Assembly: GCA_963760225.1 (NCBI GenBank)
Contig: CAVXCD010000001.1
Location: forward strand, 744,001 to 808,000
Length of the DNA: 64,000 nt
Direction: 5' to 3'
DNA from: 13-2-20CM-66-19 sp963760225
GTDB lineage: Bacteria; Pseudomonadota; Gammaproteobacteria; Steroidobacterales; Steroidobacteraceae
Shown here: piece after piece, positions 35,510 through 43,487 of the stretch
Layout of the letters: every line of letters begins with the position of its first letter
Numbering within the stretch: the stretch's first letter is position 1
The notes under the pieces: generated by a model
Seen by the model: only the letters and a program-made list of their open reading frames with translations
What the model was told of the DNA's origin: nothing
Database searches by the model: none
Made by a program: the position numbers and the translations under genes

Positions 35510-36178
35510 CCCGGCGTCTGTGGGGCGGACTGCTGCTGGTCGCAGTCTGCGCCTGCGCGACGCGTCCACCGGCTCCGCCAGCGCAGGGCGCGCACGCCGT
35601 CTTCGGTCGCCGCGCTGGTGGCAGCCATCGAGCAGGACGCACAGCGCAGCGAACGCGAGCCTGACACGAAGGTACGCGGCGAGCTGGCAGCCGACGCCGG
35701 CCGCGACGCACAGAGCTGCCTCGCGCTCGAGCCGCAGGGGGCGGCCTGTCTCTACGGTCGCGCCATCGCGCTCGGATTGAATGCCCGGGCGCACCCTGCG
35801 CACGCCGGCGAGCTGCTCGCCGACATGCTCGCGACTCTGACGCGCGCCGAATCCGCGGATCCTGATTACGACGAGGCGGGGCCCGCGCGCGTGCGGGCGC
35901 TGGTGCTGCTGCGGGCTCCCGGATGGCCGTTGGGGCCCGGCGACCCCGAGGCGGCACTGGCCGCGGCGCGGCGCGCCGTAGAGCTGCGACCGCGCTATCC
36001 GCCGAACCTGCTGGCGCTGGCGGAGGCGCTGGCAAAGTCGGGCGACCTGAGCGCTGCCCGGGATACCTATGCGCGCGCGCGCGATGCGGCGCTGGCGCAG
36101 CCGGCCACGGCCGATCGGGACGGATGGCTGCGCGAAGCCGACCAGGGGCTGCAACGCAGCGGATCGGGCAATCCCTGA
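35506..36178 (+). pseudogene. TPR lipoprotein with a frameshift near its N-terminus
   Basis: The ATG at 35506 overlaps the previous stop and starts MTRRLWGGLLLVAVCACATR, a lipoprotein signal (lipobox VCAC). That frame ends within ~50 codons, while the coherent protein continues in the +1 frame from about 35590 (RTPSSVAALVAAIEQDAQRS onward) to 36178. The second part has TPR-like helices: QSCLALEPQGAACLYGRAIAL, AALAAARRAVELRPRYPPNL, LAKSGDLSAARDTYARARD. A one-base indel in the GC-rich 35585-35595 stretch would join the two. It is either a real frameshift or a sequencing error. An internal GTG at 35618 could still give a 186-residue cytoplasmic version. Confidence 0.65.
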
Positions 36179-36315
36179 CCGCGGGCACCCACACGCCGCG
36201 CGCACATCCGGTGCAACATTAGCGTCCCACGGCGGGTCTACTCCAACAGCGGAGAAATGGTATGGACGCCTCCCACTTCGAGAGTGAAGTGAGCGGGTGA
36301 GTCTGGGAAGCAAGT

Positions 36316-36389
36316 GGACCCTCCGGGCCGACGGCATCAAAGTGCCAAAGGTGGAAGAGGTTCAGTCTTCACAGGCAACCGGAGGGTCC
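36316..36389 (+). promoter_or_regulatory. Inverted repeat that can hide the transposase ribosome-binding site
   Basis: GGACCCTCCGG (36316-36326) is perfectly complementary to CCGGAGGGTCC (36379-36389), which contains the GGAGGG Shine-Dalgarno placed 6 nt before the transposase ATG (36393). Read-through transcripts from outside the element would fold the site shut. Inner bases GGCA/TGCC add a small loop stem. This is structurally analogous to read-through protection in other IS elements. Confidence 0.6.
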
Positions 36390-36392
36390 GAG

Positions 36393-37412
36393 ATGAATCG
36401 TATCGTGGTGGGAGTGGATATCGCAAAGCGGGTGTTTCAGCTGCATTGGGTGGAGTCGGAGACGGGCGAGATTGTGACGTTGCAGCTTAAGCGGGAGAAG
36501 TTTTTGGAGCATTTTGCCAATCGTTCGAACTGCGTGATCGGCATGGAGGCTTGCGGGGGCTCGCAGCACTGGGCGCGCGAGCTCGGCAAGCTCGGTCACG
36601 AAGTGAAGCTTCTCTCAGCGCGCTGGGTCAAGCCTTTTGTTGGCGGCAATAAGAACGATGCGGCCGACGCACGAGCGATCTGGACAGCGGTGCAGCAGCC
36701 CGCGGTCAAGACCGTAGCGGTCAAGAGCGAGGCGCAACAGGCGGTGCTGGCGCTGCATCGCATGCGTCAGCAGCTGGTAAAGTCTCGCACGGCACAGCTC
36801 AATGGCGTACGCGGGCTTTTGGCCGAGTACGGCGAAGTGATGCCCCAGGGCAGAGCTGGGGTGATCCGACAGCTGCCAGCAGCTCTGGGGCGCTTGTCGC
36901 AGCGCTTGCCGGCGCTATTGATTGACACGCTGCGCGAGCAGTTTGCACGCATCCACAAGCTCGATGAGCAGATCCTGCAGATCGAGCAGCGTTTGCATCA
37001 GTGGCACCGAGAAGACACGGCCAGTCAGCGCATCGCCGCGATCCCTGGCGTCGGATTACTCACCGCCACAGCTGCGGTGGCCACGATGGGCGATGCCAAA
37101 GCATTCAAGTCAGGGCGCGAGTTCGCCGCCTGGCTGGGTCTGGTTCCCAGACAGCGCGGTACCGGTGGACGGGTGCGTCTGCTGGGCATTAGCAAGCGCG
37201 GGGATACGTATCTGCGCACACTTTTGATCCATGGCGCGCGGGCAGTGCTCACGCACAGCAAAGCCCCGTCTGAGTGGATCACGAATCTGGCGCAGCGCCG
37301 ACCGAAGAATGTCGCAGTCGTGGCGCTGGCCAACAAGATGGCACGAACGATCTGGGCCTTATCCGCCCACGAGCGCGCGTACAGGCCAGGGTACGTGAGT
37401 CAGCCCGCATAG
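36393..37412 (+). CDS. IS110-family DEDD transposase/recombinase
   Basis: 339 residues from ATG 36393 with GGAGGG 6 nt upstream; the longer reading from 36297 has no family support. The N-terminal RuvC-like DEDD domain has Asp in VVGVDIAKRVF, Glu in VIGMEACGG and paired Asp in NKNDAADARAIW. A coiled middle is followed by the C-terminal Tnp20 domain with the catalytic-serine region (IPGVGLLTATAAVATMGDA, FAAWLGLVPRQRGTGGRVRL, GISKRGDTYLRTLLIHGARA). The gene looks intact and is likely functional. Confidence 0.95.
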   Translation: MNRIVVGVDIAKRVFQLHWVESETGEIVTLQLKREKFLEHFANRSNCVIGMEACGGSQHWARELGKLGHEVKLLSARWVKPFVGGNKNDAADARAIWTAVQQPAVKTVAVKSEAQQAVLALHRMRQQLVKSRTAQLNGVRGLLAEYGEVMPQGRAGVIRQLPAALGRLSQRLPALLIDTLREQFARIHKLDEQILQIEQRLHQWHREDTASQRIAAIPGVGLLTATAAVATMGDAKAFKSGREFAAWLGLVPRQRGTGGRVRLLGISKRGDTYLRTLLIHGARAVLTHSKAPSEWITNLAQRRPKNVAVVALANKMARTIWALSAHERAYRPGYVSQPA

Positions 37413-37439
37413 GCCGGTTCACGCCGTTGTGATCACATT

Positions 37440-37660
37440 TACATTTAAGGAGACGGCACGCTAAAGGTTGCGCAAGGTCAACAACGTGTGATGGCTGACA
37501 GGTCAGACCGTGACCCGCCAAACCTGCATGAGATTCCGGGCTTCGAGCCCACCGGAGAAATGAGGTGCGGGTCAGCGGAATCCATCAGGGCCAGCAGGCT
37601 TCGGCCTGCACAACAGGCCGGATATAAACCTGCAGCCTAATCTGCCGGTTATCACACCAA
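37440..37660 (+). ncRNA. Candidate bridge RNA of the IS1111-group element
   Basis: The non-coding right end is highly structured. A 7-bp stem GACCCGC (37512-37518)/GCGGGTC (37567-37573) continues as ACCT/AGGT (37522-37525/37563-37566) and encloses a GGGCT-TCG-AGCCC hairpin (37538-37550). A second hairpin follows, GCAGGC-TTCG-GCCTGC (37594-37609). IS110-family recombinases are known to use a structured bridge RNA from their non-coding end, placed downstream of the transposase in the IS1111 group. Boundaries are approximate. Confidence 0.4.
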
Positions 37661-37698
37661 GAAGACTTTGCCATCGGGAGGCGTCCATATAAATCCTC

Positions 37699-38319
37699 AT
37701 GGCGCCGGCATCGATCCCTGCTTCTCCCTCACCCGCTCCCTGGCGGGGATGCTTGACGACCAGCCTCGCGCTGCTGTGCCTGGGGGCGCTGCCGGCGCTC
37801 GCGTCCGCCGCGCCTGCCGCGCAGCCGGCTGCGAGCCACTGGGTGAAACTGCAGCACGCCGGCTGGGTCGCGCAGGGAGCACCCCGCCCCGAGCACCTGA
37901 TCTACGTGATTGCGGATGCCAACTGTTCGTTCTGTCATGACCTGTGGCTATCGCTGCAGCCGCTGTACCCACACGGGCTGCAGGTGCGCTATGTGCTCGT
38001 CGGCATCATTGCCGATGACAGTCCCGGCAAGGCCGCTGCCATCATGGAGGCTCGCGATCCAGCGGCCGCTCTCGACCGCAACGAGCGCCAGTGGGCCCGG
38101 CTGGCCGATGACCTCGGAGGAGGAATCCCGCCCCTCAAGGCGCCGCGACCCGCCACACTGGCGGCCATCCATGCGAACGAGGAGCTCATGCATTCGCTGG
38201 GCGTGCCGGGCACGCCGGCGATCATCTATCGCAGCGCCGATCACGCCGTGCACGTCGTGCAGAGTGTCTCCGATCCTGGGAAACTCGCAGCACTGGTGAG
38301 CGCCGCTACCCCTGATTGA
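37699..38319 (+). CDS. DsbG/DsbC-like periplasmic thiol:disulfide oxidoreductase
   Basis: 206 residues. The signal peptide is near LTTSLALLCLGALPALASAA. Thioredoxin-like fold with active site C76-SF-C79 in DANCSFCHDLW and the cis-proline loop GVPGTPAIIYRS. The N-terminal dimerisation domain of full-length DsbC/DsbG is much reduced, so it may act as a monomeric disulfide reductase. Its start lies 10 nt after the IS right repeat, so the native promoter has been displaced and expression may depend on the IS. Confidence 0.8.
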   Translation: MAPASIPASPSPAPWRGCLTTSLALLCLGALPALASAAPAAQPAASHWVKLQHAGWVAQGAPRPEHLIYVIADANCSFCHDLWLSLQPLYPHGLQVRYVLVGIIADDSPGKAAAIMEARDPAAALDRNERQWARLADDLGGGIPPLKAPRPATLAAIHANEELMHSLGVPGTPAIIYRSADHAVHVVQSVSDPGKLAALVSAATPD

Positions 38320-38344
38320 ACTGCAGCCTCGCCGCGGAGACTCC

Positions 38345-38896
38345 ATGCACAAAGTCGCGGTCATCGTCGGTAGCCTTTCCAGTAAATCGATCAATCGCAG
38401 CCTGGCCCGCGCGCTCACCGCGCTCGCAGCCGGCCAGCTCGACTGCACCGAGGTGGATCTGAGCGATCTGCCGATGCTGAACGGCGAATTCCAGAACGAC
38501 CCGCCCCCGCCCGTCTGGCGCTTCAAGCGCGACATCGAGGCTGCCGACGCGGTGCTCATCGTCAGCCCGGAGCACAACCGCTCCCTTCCGGCGGTGCTCA
38601 AGAACGCGATCGATTGGGGTTCGCGCCCCTGGGGCAAGAACTCCTGGGCCGACAAGCCGGTCGCAATCATCGGCGCATCGCCCGGTCAGACCGGGACGGT
38701 CGCGATGCAACAGCACCTGCGCACGATTCTCTCGCCCGTGAGAGCCTTGGCTATGGGTCAGCCCGAGGCCTACATCCAACTCAAGCCCGGTCTCCTCGAT
38801 GAGTCCTACCGCGTGACGGATGAGGGCCTGCAGAAGGTCCTGCAGGGCTTCCTCGACGCCCTGGTGCGCTGGATCGACAGGCTGCGAGCCCGGTAG
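38345..38896 (+). CDS. NAD(P)H-dependent FMN reductase (ChrR/azoreductase-like)
   Basis: 183-residue flavodoxin-like enzyme. VGSLSSKSINRSLARAL binds the FMN phosphate. SPEHNRSLPAVLKNAIDWGSRP is the signature of the NADPH-dependent FMN reductase family, and IIGASPGQTGTVAMQQHLR completes the flavin site. It reduces quinones, chromate or azo compounds with two electrons, and is soluble. It lies 25 nt after the DsbG-like gene. Confidence 0.92.
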   Translation: MHKVAVIVGSLSSKSINRSLARALTALAAGQLDCTEVDLSDLPMLNGEFQNDPPPPVWRFKRDIEAADAVLIVSPEHNRSLPAVLKNAIDWGSRPWGKNSWADKPVAIIGASPGQTGTVAMQQHLRTILSPVRALAMGQPEAYIQLKPGLLDESYRVTDEGLQKVLQGFLDALVRWIDRLRAR

Positions 38897-38956
38897 CCGC
38901 CTCGGCGACTCATTGACACGCCGCTGGCGCGCGGCCTGCGCACACGGCCGGTGCGA

Positions 38957-39610
38957 CTACTGCGCCTGCCGCGCCTGGAATCTGCGCGCCTTCATGCGGT
39001 TGCCGCAGACTTTCATGTCGCACCAGCGGCGCGTGTGATTCTTGCTGGTGTCGAGGAACAGCCAGCGGCACGTGTCCGCCCCGCAGGCGCGTACCCGTTC
39101 CATCGCGTGCGACAGCACGAGCTCGGAGGCCGACTGCGCCAGCGTCCATAGCGGCAGATCCGCCTGCCTGGCGAAGCGGCCCCACTGCCATGACACGAGC
39201 GCAGGCCCGGACGTATTCGCGGCGCTGCGCTGCCAGCGCAGTTCCCGGTGCCGGCTGGCATCCTGGAAGCGCCGCTCGAGGAGCAGCAGGTCGGCGCTGG
39301 CAGGCGGGCGCCCCGCCACGCCCGCATAAAGCACCGCGGCGAGAGCCTCGCGCAATTCCCGGGCCGCGCGTAACGCACGCGCGGCGGCCGCGGGACTTAC
39401 CGACTTCGCCAGCGCGGCCGCGTGCCGGGCCTCGATGAGCTGCGACTGCGCGGCGAATCGCAGCAGCGCGCCGTAGTCGCGCAGCAGTTCCACCGGCCCG
39501 TCGGCAGCGAAACGGTTATCGAGTGTATTGACGAAGTCGAGCGCGGGATGGCCTCCGCAGCGGTTGAAGGCGGGCGGCGTGTCTGCCTCAGGGTCTGCAG
39601 TCATAACCAT
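38957..39610 (-). CDS. CGNR zinc-finger (ABATE domain) regulator
   Basis: 217 residues. The N-terminal ABATE domain (GGHPALDFVNTLDNR) is followed by the C-terminal zinc finger RVRACGADTCRWLFLDTSKN then HTRRWCDMKVCGNRMKARRF, whose CGNR and cysteines bind zinc and probably DNA. It is divergent from the EamA exporter (54 nt between), so it probably controls that gene in response to a stress compound. Confidence 0.9.
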   Translation of the reverse strand: MVMTADPEADTPPAFNRCGGHPALDFVNTLDNRFAADGPVELLRDYGALLRFAAQSQLIEARHAAALAKSVSPAAAARALRAARELREALAAVLYAGVAGRPPASADLLLLERRFQDASRHRELRWQRSAANTSGPALVSWQWGRFARQADLPLWTLAQSASELVLSHAMERVRACGADTCRWLFLDTSKNHTRRWCDMKVCGNRMKARRFQARQAQ

Positions 39611-39664
39611 TGATTCTTATTTTACAGGTTACACAGGGATTGTCCACGGTTAGACTAACCCCTT

Positions 39665-40606
39665 ATGAATGTTTCACAGGTTATGGCCGACGTCACCGGC
39701 CGCGCCGCTCCGGCCATCGGGCTGCGCGTCGTGCTGGCTTTTGCCGCCATCTATTTCCTGTGGGGCGGGACTTTTCTGGCCATCCGCATCGCGGTGCTCG
39801 AGGTTCCGCCGCTGTTCGCCAGCGGCGTGCGCTTTCTCATCGCGGGCGCGTTGCTCTATGTGTTCATGCGTCTGCGCGGACAGCCGAGCCCTGCGGCTGC
39901 GGAATGGGGTAGCAGCGCACTCATCGCCCTGTGCATGTTCGTGGCCACCTACGGCGCGCTCTTCTGGGCGGAGCAATACGTGCCCTCTGGCGTCACCTCG
40001 GTGATCGAGGCGAGCCTGCCGATCACCACGGCGACGTTCGAGGTTTTCGTATTCCGGCAGCAGGCGTTTCGCTGGCGCGTGGCGGCGGCAGTGGCGCTGG
40101 GATTCTGCGGTGTCGCGGCGCTGCTGATCCGCAGCGACCCGCAAACGCTTCCGCTATTACCCTGCCTGGCGATTCTGGCCGGCGGCGTCGCCTGGTCGCT
40201 CGGCGCGGTGCTTACGCGCTCCATGCCGCGCCCGCAGTCGGTGCCGCTCGCGGCCGGCGCGCAGATGATGCTCGGTGGCGCGGTACTGCTCGGCCTGTCC
40301 CAGGCCAGCGGCGAGCTGCAATCTCTTCCGCATGTCTCGCTGCGTGCCGGACTCGCACTGGCGTATCTCGTCATCGCCGGCTCGCTGCTCGGCTTCACCG
40401 CTTACGTATGGCTCCTCGCGCGCATGCCGGCGACGCGCGTGGCGAGCCACGCTTACGTGAATCCGCTGGTCGCGGTGGCGCTCGGCTACTTCCTGGCCGG
40501 GGAGGTGCTTACCGTGCGCACGATTCTGGCTGCGGCGCTGGTGGTTGCCAGTGTCTTTCTGATATTGACGGCACCGGACGCGCGCCGACGACGCTGGTCC
40601 TCATAA
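39665..40606 (+). CDS. EamA/DMT-family transporter
   Basis: 313 residues with ten predicted helices in two EamA repeats: the first from FAAIYFLWGGTFLAIRIAVLEVPPL, the second from LAILAGGVAWSLGAVLTRSMP to ASHAYVNPLVAVALGYFLAGE. Members export amino acids or other small metabolites. It is divergent from the CGNR regulator and followed 17 nt later by the ABM protein. Confidence 0.9.
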   Translation: MNVSQVMADVTGRAAPAIGLRVVLAFAAIYFLWGGTFLAIRIAVLEVPPLFASGVRFLIAGALLYVFMRLRGQPSPAAAEWGSSALIALCMFVATYGALFWAEQYVPSGVTSVIEASLPITTATFEVFVFRQQAFRWRVAAAVALGFCGVAALLIRSDPQTLPLLPCLAILAGGVAWSLGAVLTRSMPRPQSVPLAAGAQMMLGGAVLLGLSQASGELQSLPHVSLRAGLALAYLVIAGSLLGFTAYVWLLARMPATRVASHAYVNPLVAVALGYFLAGEVLTVRTILAAALVVASVFLILTAPDARRRRWSS

Positions 40607-40623
40607 CCTAAGGAGATCGAACC

Positions 40624-40953
40624 ATGACAGTGCTGCGAGAGTGGCGGGCCGAAATTCGTCGCCCCCTGAAAGACGAGTACGTTCGCTACGTGACGGCGAC
40701 CGGACTTGCGGCCTACCGGGGCACGCCGGGAAATCTCGGCGCCGCGGTGGCGGTGCGCGACCTCGACGGTGAGCGCGCCGAAGTCGTGACGCTCAGTTGG
40801 TGGACCGACACCGAGGCCATCAAGGCGTTCGCAGGTGCTGACATCGGACGGGCGCGTTACTTCCCTGAAGACGATCGCTTTCTCCTGACGCGGCCAGCGC
40901 ACGTTTTCCACTACCAGGCCGTCCTTGCCGGCCCGGCGGGCGAGGCTCGCTGA
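40624..40953 (+). CDS. Antibiotic-biosynthesis-monooxygenase-like (ABM) domain protein
   Basis: 109 residues with a single ferredoxin-like ABM fold: a strand at VLREWRAEI, helix KDEYVRYVTATGLAAYRG, and VVTLSWWTDTEAIKAFAGAD then ARYFPEDDRFLLTRPAHVFHY. AAGGAG lies 9 nt upstream. Such small proteins are often heme- or quinone-modifying. It is co-transcribed with the EamA exporter. Confidence 0.82.
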   Translation: MTVLREWRAEIRRPLKDEYVRYVTATGLAAYRGTPGNLGAAVAVRDLDGERAEVVTLSWWTDTEAIKAFAGADIGRARYFPEDDRFLLTRPAHVFHYQAVLAGPAGEAR

Positions 40954-40976
40954 GGCGCTGCGCCGGAGGTGCACGC

Positions 40977-41133
40977 ATGAACTTCTATCAGATCAGTGTC
41001 GCCTTGCTGTGGACGACGGCGCTGCGTGCTTCCGGGCTTACCCAGGGGGGACTGCACCCAGCCTCTGGCGGCCGGCACGGCACCGCTGTGGCTGGCGTTC
41101 GCCTGCGGACCGGCAGCGCTGTTCCTGACCTGA
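40977..41133 (+). pseudogene. Small membrane protein with a homopolymer frameshift
   Basis: The frame from ATG 40977 gives MNFYQISVALLWTTALRASG and then loses sense at a run of six G. One base fewer in the run gives the +1 frame, which continues CTQPLAAGTAPLWLAFACGP then AALFLT and a TGA at 41131-41133. The joined ~51-residue product would have two hydrophobic segments. It follows the ABM gene by 23 nt. Reading it as a gene is tentative. Confidence 0.35.
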
Positions 41134-41310
41134 CCGCTCAATTCCGCCATCGAATGAGATAATTTCCCGCGCGGAGACAGTTAGCAGGTAGCTGTAGCGG
41201 GCGGATGGGTGTTTGGTACGGTGAACGGACTGGCGGGCGGGCTGCTGTGCTCTTGTGATGAACCCAGGTGGCGCGATGACGACGACCCAAGGCCGGCGTC
41301 ACGGGACCGC
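41134..41310. other. Intergenic stretch before the S8 protease gene
   Basis: No gene is seen. It contains GTG 41209 and other in-frame start options for the protease, but the residues they add have no protease-like pattern. Confidence 0.5.
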
Positions 41311-42498
41311 GTGAGCGCCCGCTACACCGACAGGCAGCTCGTACTGCTTCCCCCGGGCCGGGAAAGCGCTGCCTGCGCAAGCTTTCGCAACCTCGCTGAC
41401 ATCAGGCTGGCGGCATCGTCAGACTGCGATGGAACGGCGCAGGGTATTGCGGCAGGCGAGGGTGTGCTGTTCGAGAGGCTCGGCACTGCGCTGTTTCGCG
41501 GCGACCCGGACCAGATGAGCGCACTGGCAGATGCCGGCCGCCGCCATGCCCTGTGGATGCAACGGGAGCGGGATTGGCGTGATTGCCGGCAACTCGCATT
41601 GCCGTGGTGTGCCGCTTGCCTGCCCGCAGACGCCTGGTCGGATACGGCTGAGGCAACCTGGGGGCTGCAGGCGACCGGTGTCCTGACATCCCGATATTCG
41701 GGCAGCGGAGTTCGCCTCGCGCTGCTCGATACCGGTCTTGACCTCGAGCATCCGGACTTCACCGGCCGCAGCGTCGTGGCGCGCTCATTCGTAACGGGAC
41801 TTTCCGCCGCCGACGTCAACGGCCACGGGACCTTCTGTGCAGGGGTCGCCTGCGGCCCGCGGCAACCGCGCGAAGGGCCCCGCTATGGAGTCGCATTTGG
41901 TGCGGAGCTGTACGTCGCGCGCGTGCTGGATGACGACGCCGGGGGTACCGACGGCGATGTGCTCGCCGGCATCGATTGGGCGGTCCGCAACGGTTGCGCC
42001 GTCATCTCGATGTCGCTCGGCTGCCCGGTGGCGGTCGAAGACTCGTATGCGCAGCTCTACGAAGCGGTGGCCGCGCGCGCCCTGGCGGCGGGCAGCCTGT
42101 TGCTGGCGCCGGCAGGCAACGAGAGCCAGCGCCCCGACCTCATCGCTCCCGTGCAGCAGCCGGCCAATTGTCCGTCGATACTTGCGGTCGGCGCCATCGA
42201 TCGGGACCTTGCCTTGGCCCCCTTCTCCAACGGCAACCGCTTCGGCAGCGGCGGCAATGTCGATCTCGTGGCGCCGGGCATTGCGATTCATTCTGCATCG
42301 TCCGGCATCGCTCCTTATCAGACCGGCAGCGGCACCAGCATGGCGACGCCATTCGTCGCCGGCATCGCCGCCCTGATGGCCGAGGCACGCCCGGCCGCCC
42401 GCGGAGTTGCGCTGCAGGATCTGTTGTTGCGCGCTTGCCTGGCACTGAGTGCTGCCGCGCGCGACGTCGGCGCCGGTCTGGTGCGGGCTCCCTGCTGA
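41311..42498 (+). CDS. Subtilisin-like serine protease (S8 family), no signal peptide
   Basis: About 395 residues from GTG 41311 (an in-frame GTG at 41209 would add 34 residues without family features). An N-terminal ~130-residue prodomain-like region carries several cysteines. The S8 triad is Asp140 (LLDTGLDLEHPDF), His172 (NGHGTFCAG) and Ser343 (GTSMATPFVAG), with oxyanion Asn270 (PAGNES). No secretion signal is visible, so action inside the cell or at the membrane is likely. A separate I9-like protein follows within 53 nt. It is the first gene of the S8/I9/sigma/CHAT locus. Confidence 0.88.
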   Translation: MSARYTDRQLVLLPPGRESAACASFRNLADIRLAASSDCDGTAQGIAAGEGVLFERLGTALFRGDPDQMSALADAGRRHALWMQRERDWRDCRQLALPWCAACLPADAWSDTAEATWGLQATGVLTSRYSGSGVRLALLDTGLDLEHPDFTGRSVVARSFVTGLSAADVNGHGTFCAGVACGPRQPREGPRYGVAFGAELYVARVLDDDAGGTDGDVLAGIDWAVRNGCAVISMSLGCPVAVEDSYAQLYEAVAARALAAGSLLLAPAGNESQRPDLIAPVQQPANCPSILAVGAIDRDLALAPFSNGNRFGSGGNVDLVAPGIAIHSASSGIAPYQTGSGTSMATPFVAGIAALMAEARPAARGVALQDLLLRACLALSAAARDVGAGLVRAPC

Positions 42499-42550
42499 GC
42501 CCGCTGGAGGCAGGTTGTTGTTTCGAATAGGGAAGGCGAGGAGAAAGCAA

Positions 42551-42823
42551 TTGGTGTTACGCGCCAACGTTGCGATTGCCATCGCCGATGAGGATCGCGA
42601 TCGCATTTTTGAGGTCGCGGCCACGTGCCGTGCATTGGGGCTCGAGCACAAGTCGACGCTCACGGACATCGGTGTGCTGTTGGGATCGCTCGAGCTCGAC
42701 AATCTGCTGAGAGTCCGGGCCGTCCCGGGTGTCGTGGCGGTCGAGATCGAACGGGATTCGCGCATCAAGGACGCGTTCGAGGAACGCTACCGGCGTCCAG
42801 AGCCGGGGATCAAGGCGAGGTAG
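42551..42823 (+). CDS. Stand-alone I9-like propeptide / S8 protease inhibitor
   Basis: About 90 residues from TTG 42551 (GAGGAG 7 nt upstream; GTG 42554 is an alternative). A compact alpha-beta fold VAIAIADEDRDRIFEVAATC then RALGLEHKSTLTDIGVLLGS, LELDNLLRVRAVPGVVAVEIE. This is the pattern of free-standing I9-type propeptides, where the VPGVVAVE strand packs on the protease. It is co-directional with the S8 gene and probably acts as its folding helper and inhibitor in trans. Its 3' end overlaps the converging anti-sigma gene by 37 nt. Confidence 0.7.
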   Translation: MVLRANVAIAIADEDRDRIFEVAATCRALGLEHKSTLTDIGVLLGSLELDNLLRVRAVPGVVAVEIERDSRIKDAFEERYRRPEPGIKAR

Positions 42824-43487
42824 CTGGTCCCGGCGCGCAGGTTGAAGCGGAACGTGTGGGCGCGCGCGGGCGCGGCGTTCTGCGGTTCCACACTCAGGAC
42901 GTAACCGCCCGCGGCCAGCCGAGCGGCGTCGGCATAGCCATAGAGATAGCCGTCCGGTCGCGCTGCTATCCCCTCGAGGATGCCGATGGGCTGCGCCGCT
43001 CCGGCCGCCAGCAACGTGAGCCGGTATTTCCCGTCCGCTGCATGCATCGGCGGTGCCACGTGCAACTCGATCATGCCGCGTGCCGGCAGCTTGGGGATGG
43101 TCTGGTCGCCGCGCATGGCGACCAACCAGGGAGCTGCCTGATCGGCCCCTTATCCGCGGCTGCGCGTGTATCGAGTGCAGCAGTGAAGATGGGCGCGGTG
43201 CCTGTACGGGTCTGCATCCACAGCAACAGCGCGATCGCGGCGATTACCGCTGCGGCGAGAGCGACCAGCTGCACTCGCAGGCGGCTCGGACGGGAAGTAC
43301 GCGCGGCAAAATAGCCCTGCGCACGCAGCTCCTGCATCCCGACGCGCAGTCGCAGCGACTGCTCGAACTCGCGCGCCAGCTCCGGATCGCGCACCAGGCG
43401 ATCCTCGAAGTCACGAACCTCATCGTCGGGCAATCGTCCGACAAGGTAATCACGCAGGCGCTCGAACTCGCGCGCGACGTCGATCAT
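42787..43487 (-). pseudogene. Membrane anti-sigma factor, frameshifted
   Basis: The frame from ATG 43487 gives a cytoplasmic sigma-binding part (MIDVAREFERLRDYLVGRLP, DDEVRDFEDRLVRDPELARE) and one membrane helix (VQLVALAAAVIAAIALLLWM). It is thrown out of frame near 43118-43126. The periplasmic part resumes in another frame (VAMRGDQTIPKLPARGMIEL then LTLLAAGAAQPIGILEG and more) down to 42787. The start overlaps the sigma stop by 4 nt. If the indel is real, the protein would lack its sensor domain. Confidence 0.75.

Larger units (their letters stand above)
36261..37689 (+). mobile_element. IS110-family insertion sequence, IS1111 group
   Basis: Perfect 14-bp subterminal inverted repeats, TATGGACGCCTCCC (36261-36274) and GGGAGGCGTCCATA (37676-37689), bracket one transposase gene and a ~263-nt non-coding right end. 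This layout is that of the IS1111 group. The element ends a few bases outside the repeats, and the exact tips cannot be set without the empty site. It sits between the TPR lipoprotein and a DsbG-like gene; no gene is visibly split. Confidence 0.88.
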
